Below, in pieces: positions 35,331-44,340 of a stretch of DNA of 64,000 nt. Position numbers and translations under genes: made by a program. Position 1 is the stretch's first letter. Each line of letters starts with the position of its first letter. This stretch comes from Maribacter stanieri (GTDB lineage Bacteria > Bacteroidota > Bacteroidia > Flavobacteriales > Flavobacteriaceae), in assembly GCF_900112245.1 (NCBI RefSeq), contig NZ_FOYX01000005.1, positions 93,945 through 157,944 of the forward strand, read 5' to 3'. Under the pieces are notes generated by a model. That model was not told where the DNA came from. It made no database searches and worked only from the letters and a program-made list of their open reading frames with translations.

Positions 35331-35366
35331 TTTTTTGGGTCAATCTGTGTGGATTGGCCCATTTTT
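35331..35366 (+). terminator. Terminator or attenuator between the Kelch gene and DUF4907
   Basis: GGGTCAATC (35337-35345) pairs with GATTGGCCC (35352-35360), with one G-T pair, and is followed by ATTTTT. It also carries the in-frame ATG 35349 of the next gene, so that gene must start later. Confidence 0.75.
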
Positions 35367-35378
35367 AAACATTTATTT

Positions 35379-35720
35379 ATGATTTCTACTGCAAAATATT
35401 GGGTTGTTATTGTGTTATTTTTGGCACTAGGCTTTGGGTACTCAATTTATAATCAGCCATTAACTAATAATGATCACACATTTCATAGTCAGATTGTAGA
35501 TTTAAATGATGGTTATGGTTATCAGATTATGAAAGGAGAGAAAATAGTGATTTTACAAAAGTTTATCCCTGGTTTTCCTGGTAAACAGAAGTTTGTTACC
35601 AAAAAGGAAGCTCTTAAAACGGCAGGTCTAGTAATCTCAAAATTGGAAGATGGAAAGTCGCCAGTTTTATTGCCGTCAGATTTAGCAGAATTGAATATTT
35701 CTACTGCAGTAAGTCACTAA
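35379..35720 (+). CDS. DUF4907 family protein
   Basis: ATG 35379 follows the terminator hairpin, so it is chosen over ATG 35349. The 113-residue product has an N-terminal membrane or signal segment (residues 5-22, YWVVIVLFLALGFGYSIY) and a small domain with GYGYQIMKGEKIVILQKFIPG then KFVTKKEALKTAGLVISKL, the DUF4907 pattern. The family is found in Bacteroidota beside Kelch proteins and LytTR systems. It lies seven bases before the sensor kinase gene, suggesting that it modulates or is sensed by that kinase; this is inference. Confidence 0.8.
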   Translation: MISTAKYWVVIVLFLALGFGYSIYNQPLTNNDHTFHSQIVDLNDGYGYQIMKGEKIVILQKFIPGFPGKQKFVTKKEALKTAGLVISKLEDGKSPVLLPSDLAELNISTAVSH

Positions 35721-35727
35721 TTTCTAT

Positions 35728-36762
35728 ATGAAATCAATTATTAAAAATAGAGTTCAAATAGTAGTTCATATAAGTATATGGATTTTGTTATACGGGCTAA
35801 CTTTTTATCCTATTTTAAATAATGAAAGACCAATTCCTTCAGATGTTTTTCCAAAGTTACTTGTTATCCTTGTTCTTTTTTATTTCAATTATTTCTATTT
35901 AGTGCCCGTATATTTATTGCGAAAGAGTGTTTTTATATACTTAATGGTTTCGTTGGGTTTATTGATAATATCAGTAGTAGCGTTAAATCATTTCTATGAG
36001 CCAAAATTTCCAGAAAATTTTTTTTTAGGTAGAAAACCTCCGAGAGATTTTGGGTATATACCAATTTATAGGTCATTTGTAAGTCTTGGTATACCTTATG
36101 TCATTAGTGCTATTTTAAAAATGTATGTAGAGTGGAAAAGAAATGAGAATTTACGATTATCGGTTGAGAAGGAAAATATTAAATCTGAATTACAATTTTT
36201 AAAAGCACAACTAAATCCTCATTTTTTATTTAATACTCTTAATACCATTTATGCACTTTCGGTAAAAAAATCACCCGATACTTCAGAAGCTATAGTTGAT
36301 TTGTCTGAGTTAATGAGGTATATGATTTACGAGGCAGACAAAGATTTGGTGCCTCTAAATAAAGAGATAGACTATATTAAAAGTTACATTCAGTTACAGC
36401 GTTTACGTTTATCTGATAGTGAGAATGTTTGCTTAAAAATAACAGGTGAAGATAGGGGTAGGGCAGTTCCACCACTATTGTTTATTTCCTTTATAGAAAA
36501 TGCATTTAAATATGGTACCGACTATAAAGGGAAAACCTATGTGAAAATTACCCTGACCATTACGGATACTTCTGTTTTTTTGAACGTAAAAAATAAAATT
36601 GGAATTTTTAGAGAACCTACAAAAAATTCTGGAATTGGTTTGGAGAATATTAGAAACCAGTTAGAGTTAATCTACCCTGGGTTGCATAATCTTGAAGTTG
36701 ATAACGATGGAAAAGATTACGAAGTATCATTAACTATTTATCAAAAACAATCTAGCTTATGA
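35728..36762 (+). CDS. LytS-like sensor histidine kinase
   Basis: Four N-terminal membrane segments (about 13-30, 43-62, 70-88, 115-133) precede a short coiled linker and a His_kinase domain with the phospho-acceptor His165 in QLNPHFLFNTLNTI. The ATPase part has FISFIENAFKYG near residue 250 and GIGLENIRNQL near 310. No periplasmic sensory domain is present, so a membrane signal or partner protein is likely. It overlaps the LytTR regulator by four bases (ATGA). Confidence 0.93.
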   Translation: MKSIIKNRVQIVVHISIWILLYGLTFYPILNNERPIPSDVFPKLLVILVLFYFNYFYLVPVYLLRKSVFIYLMVSLGLLIISVVALNHFYEPKFPENFFLGRKPPRDFGYIPIYRSFVSLGIPYVISAILKMYVEWKRNENLRLSVEKENIKSELQFLKAQLNPHFLFNTLNTIYALSVKKSPDTSEAIVDLSELMRYMIYEADKDLVPLNKEIDYIKSYIQLQRLRLSDSENVCLKITGEDRGRAVPPLLFISFIENAFKYGTDYKGKTYVKITLTITDTSVFLNVKNKIGIFREPTKNSGIGLENIRNQLELIYPGLHNLEVDNDGKDYEVSLTIYQKQSSL

Positions 36763-37487
36763 AATGTATTATTATAGATGATGAGCCATTAGCGATCGAA
36801 ATACTATCGGGATACTGCGAAAAGTTAGATTTTATAGAATTGGTAAACACATATACCAATCCGTTAGATGCTATTGCAGAAATAAAAGAGAAGAAAATCG
36901 ATTTAATATTCTGTGATATAGAGATGCCTCAAATAAATGGAATAGATTTTATGGGCACTTTAGATAACAAACCTTTGTTCATATTTACAACGGCATATTC
37001 TCAATACGCTGTAGATGGGTTTGAGTTAAACGCTGTAGATTATTTAGTAAAACCAATACCGTACCATCGTTTTATAAAATCGGTGTCTAGAGTACAAGAT
37101 TTAATTTCTAAAAAACAAACACCTATTATGGAAGCAAACGTATTCTCATCGACCGGCGATAATTCAGTAGAAAAAAAGTTCATTTTTGTTAAGGCTGAAT
37201 ACGAAAGTATTAAAATAGATCTTGACCAGATTGAATATGTACAGGGGTTAAAAGATTATTTGAAAATTCATATAGCCAATACCAATAAAACCATTTTAAC
37301 GTTAATGAGCTTTAAGGAGATTATGAGCAAATTACCTGCAAACCAATTTCTTAGAGTGCATAAGTCTTACGTTGTTAATGTAAATTATATTAAGACCGTT
37401 CAACGTAATAGAATTGTCATTAATGATATGCGCATACCTATAGGTGAAAGTCATAAAGAGGCATTTTTCTCCATTTTAGGATTGTAG
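36759..37487 (+). CDS. LytTR-family response regulator
   Basis: The receiver domain (about 1-120) has phospho-acceptor Asp53 in LIFCDIEMPQING and Lys in LVKPI. The LytTR DNA-binding domain (about 145-242) carries FLRVHKSYVVNVNYI and the ending RNRIVINDMRIPIGES. Its start ATG overlaps the kinase stop codon, so the pair forms a two-component system. Target genes are unknown; the Kelch and DUF4907 genes upstream are the natural candidates. Confidence 0.94.
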   Translation: MKCIIIDDEPLAIEILSGYCEKLDFIELVNTYTNPLDAIAEIKEKKIDLIFCDIEMPQINGIDFMGTLDNKPLFIFTTAYSQYAVDGFELNAVDYLVKPIPYHRFIKSVSRVQDLISKKQTPIMEANVFSSTGDNSVEKKFIFVKAEYESIKIDLDQIEYVQGLKDYLKIHIANTNKTILTLMSFKEIMSKLPANQFLRVHKSYVVNVNYIKTVQRNRIVINDMRIPIGESHKEAFFSILGL

Positions 37488-37565
37488 TAGCGCATTTAAA
37501 AACTTGAATTATATTTTTCAGGTTTACTTCCTAATTTTACCTGTCATAGTTTAGATAGAATTATC

Positions 37566-37573
37566 TATTTTTG
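37566..37573 (+). promoter_or_regulatory. Putative -7 element for pyrR-pyrB
   Basis: TATTTTTG lies 25 bases before ATG 37599, the likely pyrR start. No convincing -33 element. Confidence 0.4.
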
Positions 37574-37598
37574 TTAAGCTAAAGCACGGGTGCCTATT

Positions 37599-38138
37599 AT
37601 GAGCGAAAAAGTTTTACTCTCTTCCAAAGAAATAAATATCATCCTGCATCGTTTGGCTTGTCAGCTTCTTGAAACCCATTTGAATTTTGATAATACGGTT
37701 TTAATAGGTATACAGCCAAGAGGTAAATTTCTTGCTCAGCGCTTAACCAAAATTCTTAAAGAAGAATATAAGGTAAAGCATATAGATGTTGGTTTCTTGG
37801 ATATTACTTTTTATAGAGACGATTTTAGAAGAGGTGATAAAACCTTAGAGGCTACAAAAACAAAAATTGATTTTTTAGTAGAAGATAAGAATGTGGTCTT
37901 AATTGATGATGTTCTATATACCGGTAGAAGTATAAATGCTGCATTAACAGCCTTACAATCTTTTGGTAGGCCTAAAGATGTAGAGTTATTATGCTTAATA
38001 GACCGCAGATTTAGTAGACATTTACCAATACAACCAAATTATAGAGGGCGACAGGTAGATGCTATAAATGATGAAAAGGTAAAGGTGATGTGGAAAGAAA
38101 ATGATGGAGAAGATATTATATATTTAGTAAATAGATAA
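37599..38138 (+). CDS. pyrR: PyrR: bifunctional pyr regulator / uracil phosphoribosyltransferase
   Basis: The product converts uracil and PRPP to UMP and, in Bacillus, also regulates pyr genes by binding their mRNA. The PRPP motif VVLIDDVLYTGRSINAAL lies near residues 101-118 and the N-terminal MSEKVLLSSKEINIILHRLA is typical. I use ATG 37599; a GTG three codons upstream (37590) is also in frame but less likely. Four bases separate it from pyrB. I see no obvious PyrR-type attenuator in the leader, so the regulatory role here is unproven. Confidence 0.93.
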   Translation: MSEKVLLSSKEINIILHRLACQLLETHLNFDNTVLIGIQPRGKFLAQRLTKILKEEYKVKHIDVGFLDITFYRDDFRRGDKTLEATKTKIDFLVEDKNVVLIDDVLYTGRSINAALTALQSFGRPKDVELLCLIDRRFSRHLPIQPNYRGRQVDAINDEKVKVMWKENDGEDIIYLVNR

Positions 38139-38142
38139 GAAA

Positions 38143-39069
38143 ATGAGCGAACTGAGTGTGAAACACTTATTGGGAATTAAGTATCTAAAGGAAACCGATA
38201 TTCAGCTTATTTTTGAAACTGCCGATCATTTTAAAGAAGTGATCAATCGTTCGATTAAAAAAGTTCCTTCGCTACGAGATATTACAATTGCCAATATATT
38301 TTTTGAAAACAGTACAAGAACTAAATTATCGTTTGAGCTAGCTGAAAAACGACTCTCTGCAGATGTACTTAATTTTTCCGCCAGTCAATCTTCTGTAAAG
38401 AAAGGTGAAACATTGATAGATACTGTAAATAACATTTTGTCTATGAAAGTAGATATGGTTGTTATGCGGCATCCAAATCCTGGAGCAGGTATATTTCTAT
38501 CTAAACATGTAAACGCGTCTATTGTAAATGCAGGTGATGGAGCTCATGAGCATCCAACACAGGCGTTATTAGATTCATATTCCATTCGAGAGAAACTAGG
38601 AGATGTTGCTGGGAAAAACGTGGTAATTGTGGGAGATATTCTTCACTCAAGAGTAGCGCTGTCAAATATTTTCGCCTTAAAATTACAAGGAGCAAATGTT
38701 AAAGTATGCGGTCCTAAAACATTGTTACCTAAATATATAGATTCTTTAGGAGTAGGCGTAGAGACTGATCTTAGAAAAGCCTTAGAATGGTGCGATGTGG
38801 CTAATATGTTACGTATACAAAACGAAAGATTGGATATTAGTTATTTTCCAACTACCAGAGAATATACCCAGCAATTTGGAGTAAATAAAAAGCTATTGGA
38901 TAGCTTGGATAAAGAAATTGTAATCATGCACCCAGGTCCTATAAACAGGGGCGTTGAAATTACGAGTGATGTTGCAGATTCAAAACAATCTATAATTTTG
39001 AATCAAGTTGAAAACGGTGTCGCGATACGTATGGCGGTTATTTATTTGTTAGCATCTAAAATTAAATGA
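38143..39069 (+). CDS. pyrB: Aspartate carbamoyltransferase catalytic subunit
   Basis: It makes carbamoyl-aspartate in the second step of pyrimidine synthesis. The carbamoyl-phosphate motif FFENSTRTKLSFELAEKRL is near residue 51, HPTQALLDSYSIRE near 135 and HPGPINRG near 264. The 308-residue length is that of a stand-alone catalytic chain. No pyrI regulatory chain is present. A tiny STAS-like gene begins two bases after the stop. Confidence 0.97.
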   Translation: MSELSVKHLLGIKYLKETDIQLIFETADHFKEVINRSIKKVPSLRDITIANIFFENSTRTKLSFELAEKRLSADVLNFSASQSSVKKGETLIDTVNNILSMKVDMVVMRHPNPGAGIFLSKHVNASIVNAGDGAHEHPTQALLDSYSIREKLGDVAGKNVVIVGDILHSRVALSNIFALKLQGANVKVCGPKTLLPKYIDSLGVGVETDLRKALEWCDVANMLRIQNERLDISYFPTTREYTQQFGVNKKLLDSLDKEIVIMHPGPINRGVEITSDVADSKQSIILNQVENGVAIRMAVIYLLASKIK

Positions 39070-39070
39070 T

Positions 39071-39403
39071 ATGATTTTTACTAAAGAAGGGTCGTTGATT
39101 ATAGTTTCTCAAGAAGAAATTTCAATTGAACGTTTTTTGCAGAATTTGGAAAACGAATACGCTAAGTTGAAGAATGATAACTTGGTGGTAGATTTATTGG
39201 GTTTCTCTAAATTAACTCCGTACAATGTTATTTCATTTTTAGAAATATCTAGAAAACATAAAAAGAATGAACAGTCATTTGTTTTGGTGTCCGATAAGGT
39301 ATCTTACGATGATGTGCCAGAAGAAATCAATTTAGTGCCTACACTTCAAGAAGCTAGGGATTTAATTGAAATGGAAGAAATAGAACGTGATTTAGGTCTG
39401 TAA
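39071..39403 (+). CDS. Small STAS-like protein between pyrB and rnz
   Basis: This 110-residue protein has no signal peptide. The pattern of alternating strands and helices (LIIVSQEEISIERFLQNLE, NDNLVVDLLGFSKLTPYNVISFLEISRK, QSFVLVSDKVSYDDVP, LVPTLQEARDLIEMEEIERD) resembles an STAS domain of the anti-sigma-antagonist type, with DLLGFSKLTPYNVISF in the position of the usual DxSGVxxIDSSG motif but lacking a clear phosphorylatable Ser. Similar small proteins next to rnz are sometimes labelled ribonuclease Z by neighbour transfer, which the sequence does not support. Function unknown. Confidence 0.7.
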   Translation: MIFTKEGSLIIVSQEEISIERFLQNLENEYAKLKNDNLVVDLLGFSKLTPYNVISFLEISRKHKKNEQSFVLVSDKVSYDDVPEEINLVPTLQEARDLIEMEEIERDLGL

Positions 39404-39438
39404 TTGTATAGACTTAAATAATTTAGAACTTAGATAAT

Positions 39439-40344
39439 ATGCGCCTTACCGTATTGGGTTGCTATGCTGCAACACCAAGAACACTTACGAATCCTACATC
39501 TCAAGTTCTTGAAATTAATAACCATATTGTATTGATTGATTGTGGAGAAGGTACGCAAGTAGAATTAAGACGGCATAAAATTAAGTTCTCTAGAATTAAC
39601 CACATTTTTATTTCTCACCTTCATGGAGACCATTTTTTTGGTCTTCCAGGTTTTATTTCCACCATGCGGTTGTTGGGTAGAGAAAAGGAACTTCATGTTT
39701 ATGGGCCTAAGGGAATAAAGGAGGCAATTACATTACTTCTAAAATTAGGAGATTCTTGGACTAATTATCCGTTACTATTTCATGAATTGTCCAGCAAAGA
39801 ATCTGAGCTTGTTTTCGAAGACGAAAAGATATCTGTAACTACTATTCCATTAGATCATAGGGTGTATACAAACGGTTTTTTGTTTAGTGAAAAAATAGGT
39901 AAAAGAAAGTTGAATATTGATGCGGCAGAGGCGTACGGAATAGACAAAGCTTATTATCATAACATAAAGAATGGCAAGAACATAACTTTAGATAATGGTA
40001 AGGTAGTTGATAATAAGGAATTGACTTTTGATCCGCCAGCACCAAAATCATATGCCTTTTGTAGTGATACTATTTATGATGAAAGTTTAGCAGCTAAAAT
40101 TAAGGATATTGATATTTTGTATCATGAGGCCACCTTTTTAGAGTCAGAGGCAGATTTAGCGACTAAAACAAAGCATGCCACAGCTAAACAAGCTGCAAAA
40201 GTAGCTAAAGATGCTAACGTAAAAACCTTAGTGTTAGGTCATTATTCTACGCGTTATAAATCTATAGAACTTTTTAAAGAAGAAGCGTCTACTGTTTTTC
40301 CAAATGTTCTGCTTGCCGATGACGGAAAGACTTTCGATTTTTAG
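39439..40344 (+). CDS. rnz: Ribonuclease Z (tRNA 3' endonuclease)
   Basis: It cuts the 3' trailer from tRNA precursors. The metallo-beta-lactamase zinc motif HLHGDHFFGLPG has His60, His62, Asp64 and His65; further ligands are the Asp in FCSDTIYD and the His in LVLGHYSTRY. The GEGTQ motif near residue 37 is typical. The length of 301 residues is that of a short-form RNase Z. Confidence 0.96.
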   Translation: MRLTVLGCYAATPRTLTNPTSQVLEINNHIVLIDCGEGTQVELRRHKIKFSRINHIFISHLHGDHFFGLPGFISTMRLLGREKELHVYGPKGIKEAITLLLKLGDSWTNYPLLFHELSSKESELVFEDEKISVTTIPLDHRVYTNGFLFSEKIGKRKLNIDAAEAYGIDKAYYHNIKNGKNITLDNGKVVDNKELTFDPPAPKSYAFCSDTIYDESLAAKIKDIDILYHEATFLESEADLATKTKHATAKQAAKVAKDANVKTLVLGHYSTRYKSIELFKEEASTVFPNVLLADDGKTFDF

Positions 40345-40419
40345 ATGTTTTAATCCATTTTTATACCATTTATTTTCCTTTCTTTTTAGAACTTTGTTTA
40401 TCTTGTTTTTAACACGAAA

Positions 40420-41070
40420 ATGATGCAGAAAGATTTAGGCGATTACAGAAAATCATACGAGAAAAGTGCGTTGATGGAAGACAGTATATCTGACAATCCT
40501 ATTCAGCTATTCCAGACTTGGTTTTACGAGGTCGAAAAATCAGATGGAGTAGATGAACCTAACGCCATGACGGTTTCAACTGTAGGTTTAGATGGTTTTC
40601 CAAAAAGTAGAGTAGTTCTTCTTAAAAAGTATACCCATGAAGGTTTTATATTTTACACTAATTACAACAGTGAAAAAGGAAGGGCGTTAAGTGAAAACCC
40701 TAAAATTTGTCTCTCATTTTTTTGGCCGAGTTTAGAACGCCAAATTATAATAAAAGGTACTGCTGAAAAGTTAGCAAAAAATCTGTCTGATGGTTATTTT
40801 GAATCTAGACCAGACGGTAGTAAGTTAGGTGCATTAGTTTCTGAACAAAGTACGGTCATAGAATCAAGAGGCGTTTTAGAAGACAAACTTTCACAATTAG
40901 AAAAAGAGTATAGCGGAAAAGAAATTAAAAGACCAGAACATTGGGGTGGTTATTTGGTAAGACCGGTTTCAATGGAGTTTTGGCAGGGAAGACCAAATAG
41001 GTTGCATGACCGTATTCGTTATACATTAACCGAAGATTTTGACTGGAAAATGGATCGTTTGGCTCCTTAA
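40420..41070 (+). CDS. pdxH: Pyridoxamine 5'-phosphate oxidase
   Basis: This FMN enzyme oxidises PNP and PMP to pyridoxal 5'-phosphate. The split-barrel features are FPKSRVVLLKKYTHEGFIFYTN near residues 63-84, SLERQIIIKGTAEKL near 110 and the C-terminal HWGGYLVRPVSMEFWQGRPN and HDRIRY segments with substrate and FMN contacts. The 216-residue length is typical. sixA follows after nine bases. Confidence 0.96.
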   Translation: MMQKDLGDYRKSYEKSALMEDSISDNPIQLFQTWFYEVEKSDGVDEPNAMTVSTVGLDGFPKSRVVLLKKYTHEGFIFYTNYNSEKGRALSENPKICLSFFWPSLERQIIIKGTAEKLAKNLSDGYFESRPDGSKLGALVSEQSTVIESRGVLEDKLSQLEKEYSGKEIKRPEHWGGYLVRPVSMEFWQGRPNRLHDRIRYTLTEDFDWKMDRLAP

Positions 41071-41079
41071 ATATACAAT

Positions 41080-41568
41080 ATGAAGAATCTATTTTTAATG
41101 CGCCATGGTAAATCTTCATGGGAACTTAATGTAAGTGATCAAGATAGGGCATTATTACAAAGAGGTATCATTGATGCCCAATTAGTGGGTAATGAGCTTA
41201 AAAGTAAAAATTTAAAAATAGATTGTGTTTTCACGAGTCCGGCAAATAGGGCTTTTCACACTTGTATGATATGTTTAAGAGCATTAAATTATCCTTTAGA
41301 AAATTGTAGTATAGTAGAAGATTTATATGATTTTTCTGGAGAAAAAGTGCTTGAACTTATTCAGGGTTTAGATAATAAATTAGAGAATGTACTTTTATTC
41401 GGTCACAATCATACCTTTACCTATTTAGCTAATTCATTAGGTGACAAGCATATAGATAATGTACCTACAAGTGGGTTGGTGCATATAAAATTTAACGAAG
41501 ATTCTTGGGCTTCCATTTCAAAAGGCTCAACAATACAAACCATTTTTCCGAAGCAACTAAAAGCATGA
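41080..41568 (+). CDS. SixA-like histidine phosphatase
   Basis: The 162-residue protein has the catalytic RHGKSSW motif with His9 and the second His in LFGHNHTFTYLAN near residue 109. SixA removes phosphate from His residues of phospho-transfer proteins; the substrate in this organism is unknown. It overlaps ppk1 by ATGA (41565-41568), so the two are translationally coupled and may share a role in phosphate metabolism. Confidence 0.88.
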   Translation: MKNLFLMRHGKSSWELNVSDQDRALLQRGIIDAQLVGNELKSKNLKIDCVFTSPANRAFHTCMICLRALNYPLENCSIVEDLYDFSGEKVLELIQGLDNKLENVLLFGHNHTFTYLANSLGDKHIDNVPTSGLVHIKFNEDSWASISKGSTIQTIFPKQLKA

Positions 41569-43637
41569 TAAAAAATAACAATCAATACGTAAATAGAGAA
41601 ATAAGTTGGTTATGGTTTAATGAGCGTGTTTTACAAGAAAGCGCAGATAAGAACGTGCCTTTAATTGAAAGACTTCGTTTTTTAGGTATTTTCTCTAACA
41701 ACCTAGATGAATTTTTTAAAGTGCGTTATGCAACTGTAAAGCGTATTGTAGAGGCTGGTAAAACAGGAAAGAGCGTTTTGGGTGGTGAGAAGGCTAAAGA
41801 TCTTTTAGAGGAGATTACGAATATTGTAATTGAGCAGCAAACCAAGAGTTTAACCATACTTAGAAGAATAGAGCATGAACTTGAGGGTAAGAACATTTTT
41901 ATCATCAAGGAAACAGAACTGAACGAAAACCAAAAGGAATTTGTGAAGGCATATTTCTTAAAAGAGGTTAGTCCACAGTTGATGACCATTATATTAAATG
42001 ATCTTACTCGTTTTCCGACCTTAAAAGATACTGCTGCGTATTTAGCAGTTAAAATGGTAATTAAAAGTGAAGAAAGTGAAAAGGAGAAACGATATGCTTT
42101 AATTGAAATTCCTAAAGGAATAGACCGTTTTGTTGTATTACCAGACGAAGGTGATAAGAGCTTTATCATCATCTTAGATGACTTAATTAGATATTGCTTA
42201 GACAATATTTTTACCATGTTCGAATACGATTCGATATCTGCTCACATGATAAAGATTACTAGAGATGCAGAACTTGATATTGATAATGATCTAAGTAAGA
42301 GTTTTATTGAGAAAATATCTTCTAGTGTAGAGCATAGAAAAACGGGTGATCCGGTACGTTTTGTATATGATAAAAGTATCAGTAGAGATACATTGACTTT
42401 TCTAAAGGAAAAAATGAATATTGAAGATACGGATAGTGTAATACCAGGTGGTAGATATCATAACCGCAGAGATTATATGGGGTTTCCTAGTTTAGGGAGA
42501 AAAGACCTATTGTATGATAAAATAACAGCGTTACCAGTAAAAGGTTTAAGTGTAGAAGGAAGTATTTTAGAAAGCATTGCAAAAAAAGATTATCTGCAAT
42601 ACACTCCTTACCACACCTTTACCTATATTTTAAAATTTTTACGAGAAGCGGCACTTGATCCTAAGGTGCGTACAATTAAAATTACGGTTTATAGACTGGC
42701 AAGTAATTCTCAAATAGCGGCATCATTGATTAATGCAGTTAAAAATGGTAAGCAGGTTACGGTACAAATTGAGTTACAAGCTCGTTTTGATGAGCAAGCA
42801 AACATTGAATATGCCGAACAACTTCAAGCTGAAGGGGTAAAGTTGATTTTTGGTGTACCGGGTTTAAAAGTGCATAGTAAGATATGTTTAATTGAGCGTG
42901 AAGAAGGCGACTCATTAAAGCGATATGGTTTTGTAAGTACTGGTAATTTTAATGAATCTACAGCAAGAATTTATACGGATTATACCTTGTTTACAGCGTA
43001 TGATCCAATTTTAAAGGAATTGAACAAAGTATTTGATTTCTTTGAAACAACGTACAAAATCAATAAATACAAGCATCTTATAGTTTCTCCGCATTACACT
43101 AAAAATGCTTTCATAAAATTAATAGATAATGAAATCGCTAATGCTAAGCAGGGAAAAGAAGCTTACATTAAAATAAAGATGAACAGTTTCACCTCTTATA
43201 AGATGGTAGATAAGTTGTATGAAGCTAGTAGGGCGGGGGTAAAGATCCAGTTGATCATAAGAGGTATATGTTGCTTAATACCAGGTGTTGAGGGCATGAG
43301 TGAAAACATAGAAGCGATTAGTGTTGTTGACAAATTTTTAGAACATACAAGGTTGTTTGCTTTTGCAAATGGAGGTGATCCAAAAATATACATATCATCT
43401 GCAGATTGGATGACAAGAAATCTAGATTATAGGGTAGAAGTAGGTTGTCCAATTTATGATGAGGATATTAAAAAGGAATTAATGGAAACTTATGATATCT
43501 GTTGGAGGGATAATACAAAGGCTCGTGTTTTTAATATGGCGCAAGACAATGCATACCGTAAAACATCGATACCTAAAATACGATCACAATTTGAGACCTA
43601 TAACTATTACTTAAAAAGTTTAGAATCCAATGAATAG
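41565..43637 (+). CDS. ppk1: Polyphosphate kinase 1
   Basis: It makes inorganic polyphosphate from ATP at the membrane. I start at ATG 41565 (MIKNNNQYVNREISWLWFN), which overlaps the sixA stop; an in-frame ATG at 41505 is deep in sixA. The N-terminal domain ends near residue 110. The phospho-His437 lies in VKVHSKICL, and the second catalytic region is AISVVDKFLEHTRLFAFANGG near residue 590. The length of 690 residues is usual. miaE follows tail to tail with no room for a terminator. Confidence 0.95.
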   Translation: MIKNNNQYVNREISWLWFNERVLQESADKNVPLIERLRFLGIFSNNLDEFFKVRYATVKRIVEAGKTGKSVLGGEKAKDLLEEITNIVIEQQTKSLTILRRIEHELEGKNIFIIKETELNENQKEFVKAYFLKEVSPQLMTIILNDLTRFPTLKDTAAYLAVKMVIKSEESEKEKRYALIEIPKGIDRFVVLPDEGDKSFIIILDDLIRYCLDNIFTMFEYDSISAHMIKITRDAELDIDNDLSKSFIEKISSSVEHRKTGDPVRFVYDKSISRDTLTFLKEKMNIEDTDSVIPGGRYHNRRDYMGFPSLGRKDLLYDKITALPVKGLSVEGSILESIAKKDYLQYTPYHTFTYILKFLREAALDPKVRTIKITVYRLASNSQIAASLINAVKNGKQVTVQIELQARFDEQANIEYAEQLQAEGVKLIFGVPGLKVHSKICLIEREEGDSLKRYGFVSTGNFNESTARIYTDYTLFTAYDPILKELNKVFDFFETTYKINKYKHLIVSPHYTKNAFIKLIDNEIANAKQGKEAYIKIKMNSFTSYKMVDKLYEASRAGVKIQLIIRGICCLIPGVEGMSENIEAISVVDKFLEHTRLFAFANGGDPKIYISSADWMTRNLDYRVEVGCPIYDEDIKKELMETYDICWRDNTKARVFNMAQDNAYRKTSIPKIRSQFETYNYYLKSLESNE

Positions 43638-43638
43638 G

Positions 43639-44220
43639 TTAACCGTGAATAGATTCTTTTGTACCTAAATTTTTCATGATTTGGGCTTCATATTCCAAAA
43701 GACTGTTCCATTTCTTATTAACCTCTTCTAATTCCCCATATTTACGGGCAAATTTTAAGAACATCGTATAATGGCCGGCTTCACTTATCATTAATTTATG
43801 ATAGAAGTCGGCTAATTTTTTGTCTTCCAATTCTTCAGAAAGTAATCTAAAACGTTCACAGCTGCGTGCCTCGATTAAACCGGCATATAATAATCTATGA
43901 ACCAATTGTGTAGTTCTGCTACCACCTTTAGGAAAAAATTTAATTAATTCAATAACGTAATCATCCTTACGGTCTCTTCCTAATGTATTGCCGCGTTTTA
44001 AAATAAGGTCATGTACCATTTTAAAGTGCCCCATTTCCTCTCTTGATAAAGCTACCATTTCCTCAACAAGTTCAGTATATTCAGGAAAAGATACAATCAA
44101 AGAGATAGCTGTACTAGCAGCTTTTTGTTCACAATAAGCATGGTCTGTAAGTATTTCATCAATATTTTTCTCAACAATATTTACCCATCTTGGATCGGTT
44201 GGTAATTTTAAGCCTAGCAT
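43639..44220 (-). CDS. miaE: tRNA 2-methylthio-N6-isopentenyladenosine hydroxylase
   Basis: This non-haem di-iron enzyme hydroxylates the isoprenyl group of ms2i6A37 in tRNA. Four helices carry the iron ligands: EQKAAS near residue 31, EEMGHF near 60, EARSCERF near 113 and SEAGHYTMF near 144. The 193-residue length and the N-terminal LPTDPRWVNIVEKNIDEIL are typical of the flavobacterial branch. It is divergent from eboA and ends one base from ppk1. Confidence 0.9.
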   Translation of the reverse strand: MLGLKLPTDPRWVNIVEKNIDEILTDHAYCEQKAASTAISLIVSFPEYTELVEEMVALSREEMGHFKMVHDLILKRGNTLGRDRKDDYVIELIKFFPKGGSRTTQLVHRLLYAGLIEARSCERFRLLSEELEDKKLADFYHKLMISEAGHYTMFLKFARKYGELEEVNKKWNSLLEYEAQIMKNLGTKESIHG

Positions 44221-44307
44221 AGTTTACTTTTTTTCAAAATTAGAAAGATTTTGAAGACCTCACCAATTATAATTAAGAACCTGCACAACTTACTGATGAA
44301 TAATAAT

Positions 44308-44315
44308 TATTTTTG
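44308..44315 (+). promoter_or_regulatory. Putative -7 element for the ebo operon
   Basis: TATTTTTG lies 25 bases before the eboA start, in the 120-base gap to the divergent miaE. No convincing -33 element. It is the only promoter-like element before the whole seven-gene series. Confidence 0.4.
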
Positions 44316-44340
44316 AAGTAAAGTCAATCTTTATTATAAA

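Noticed and set aside
35349..35378. Earlier start of the DUF4907 gene
   Set aside because: ATG 35349 is in the loop region of a terminator hairpin.
39071..39403. Second ribonuclease Z
   Set aside because: The 110-residue protein lacks the HxHxDH metal motif; the true enzyme follows at 39439-40344.
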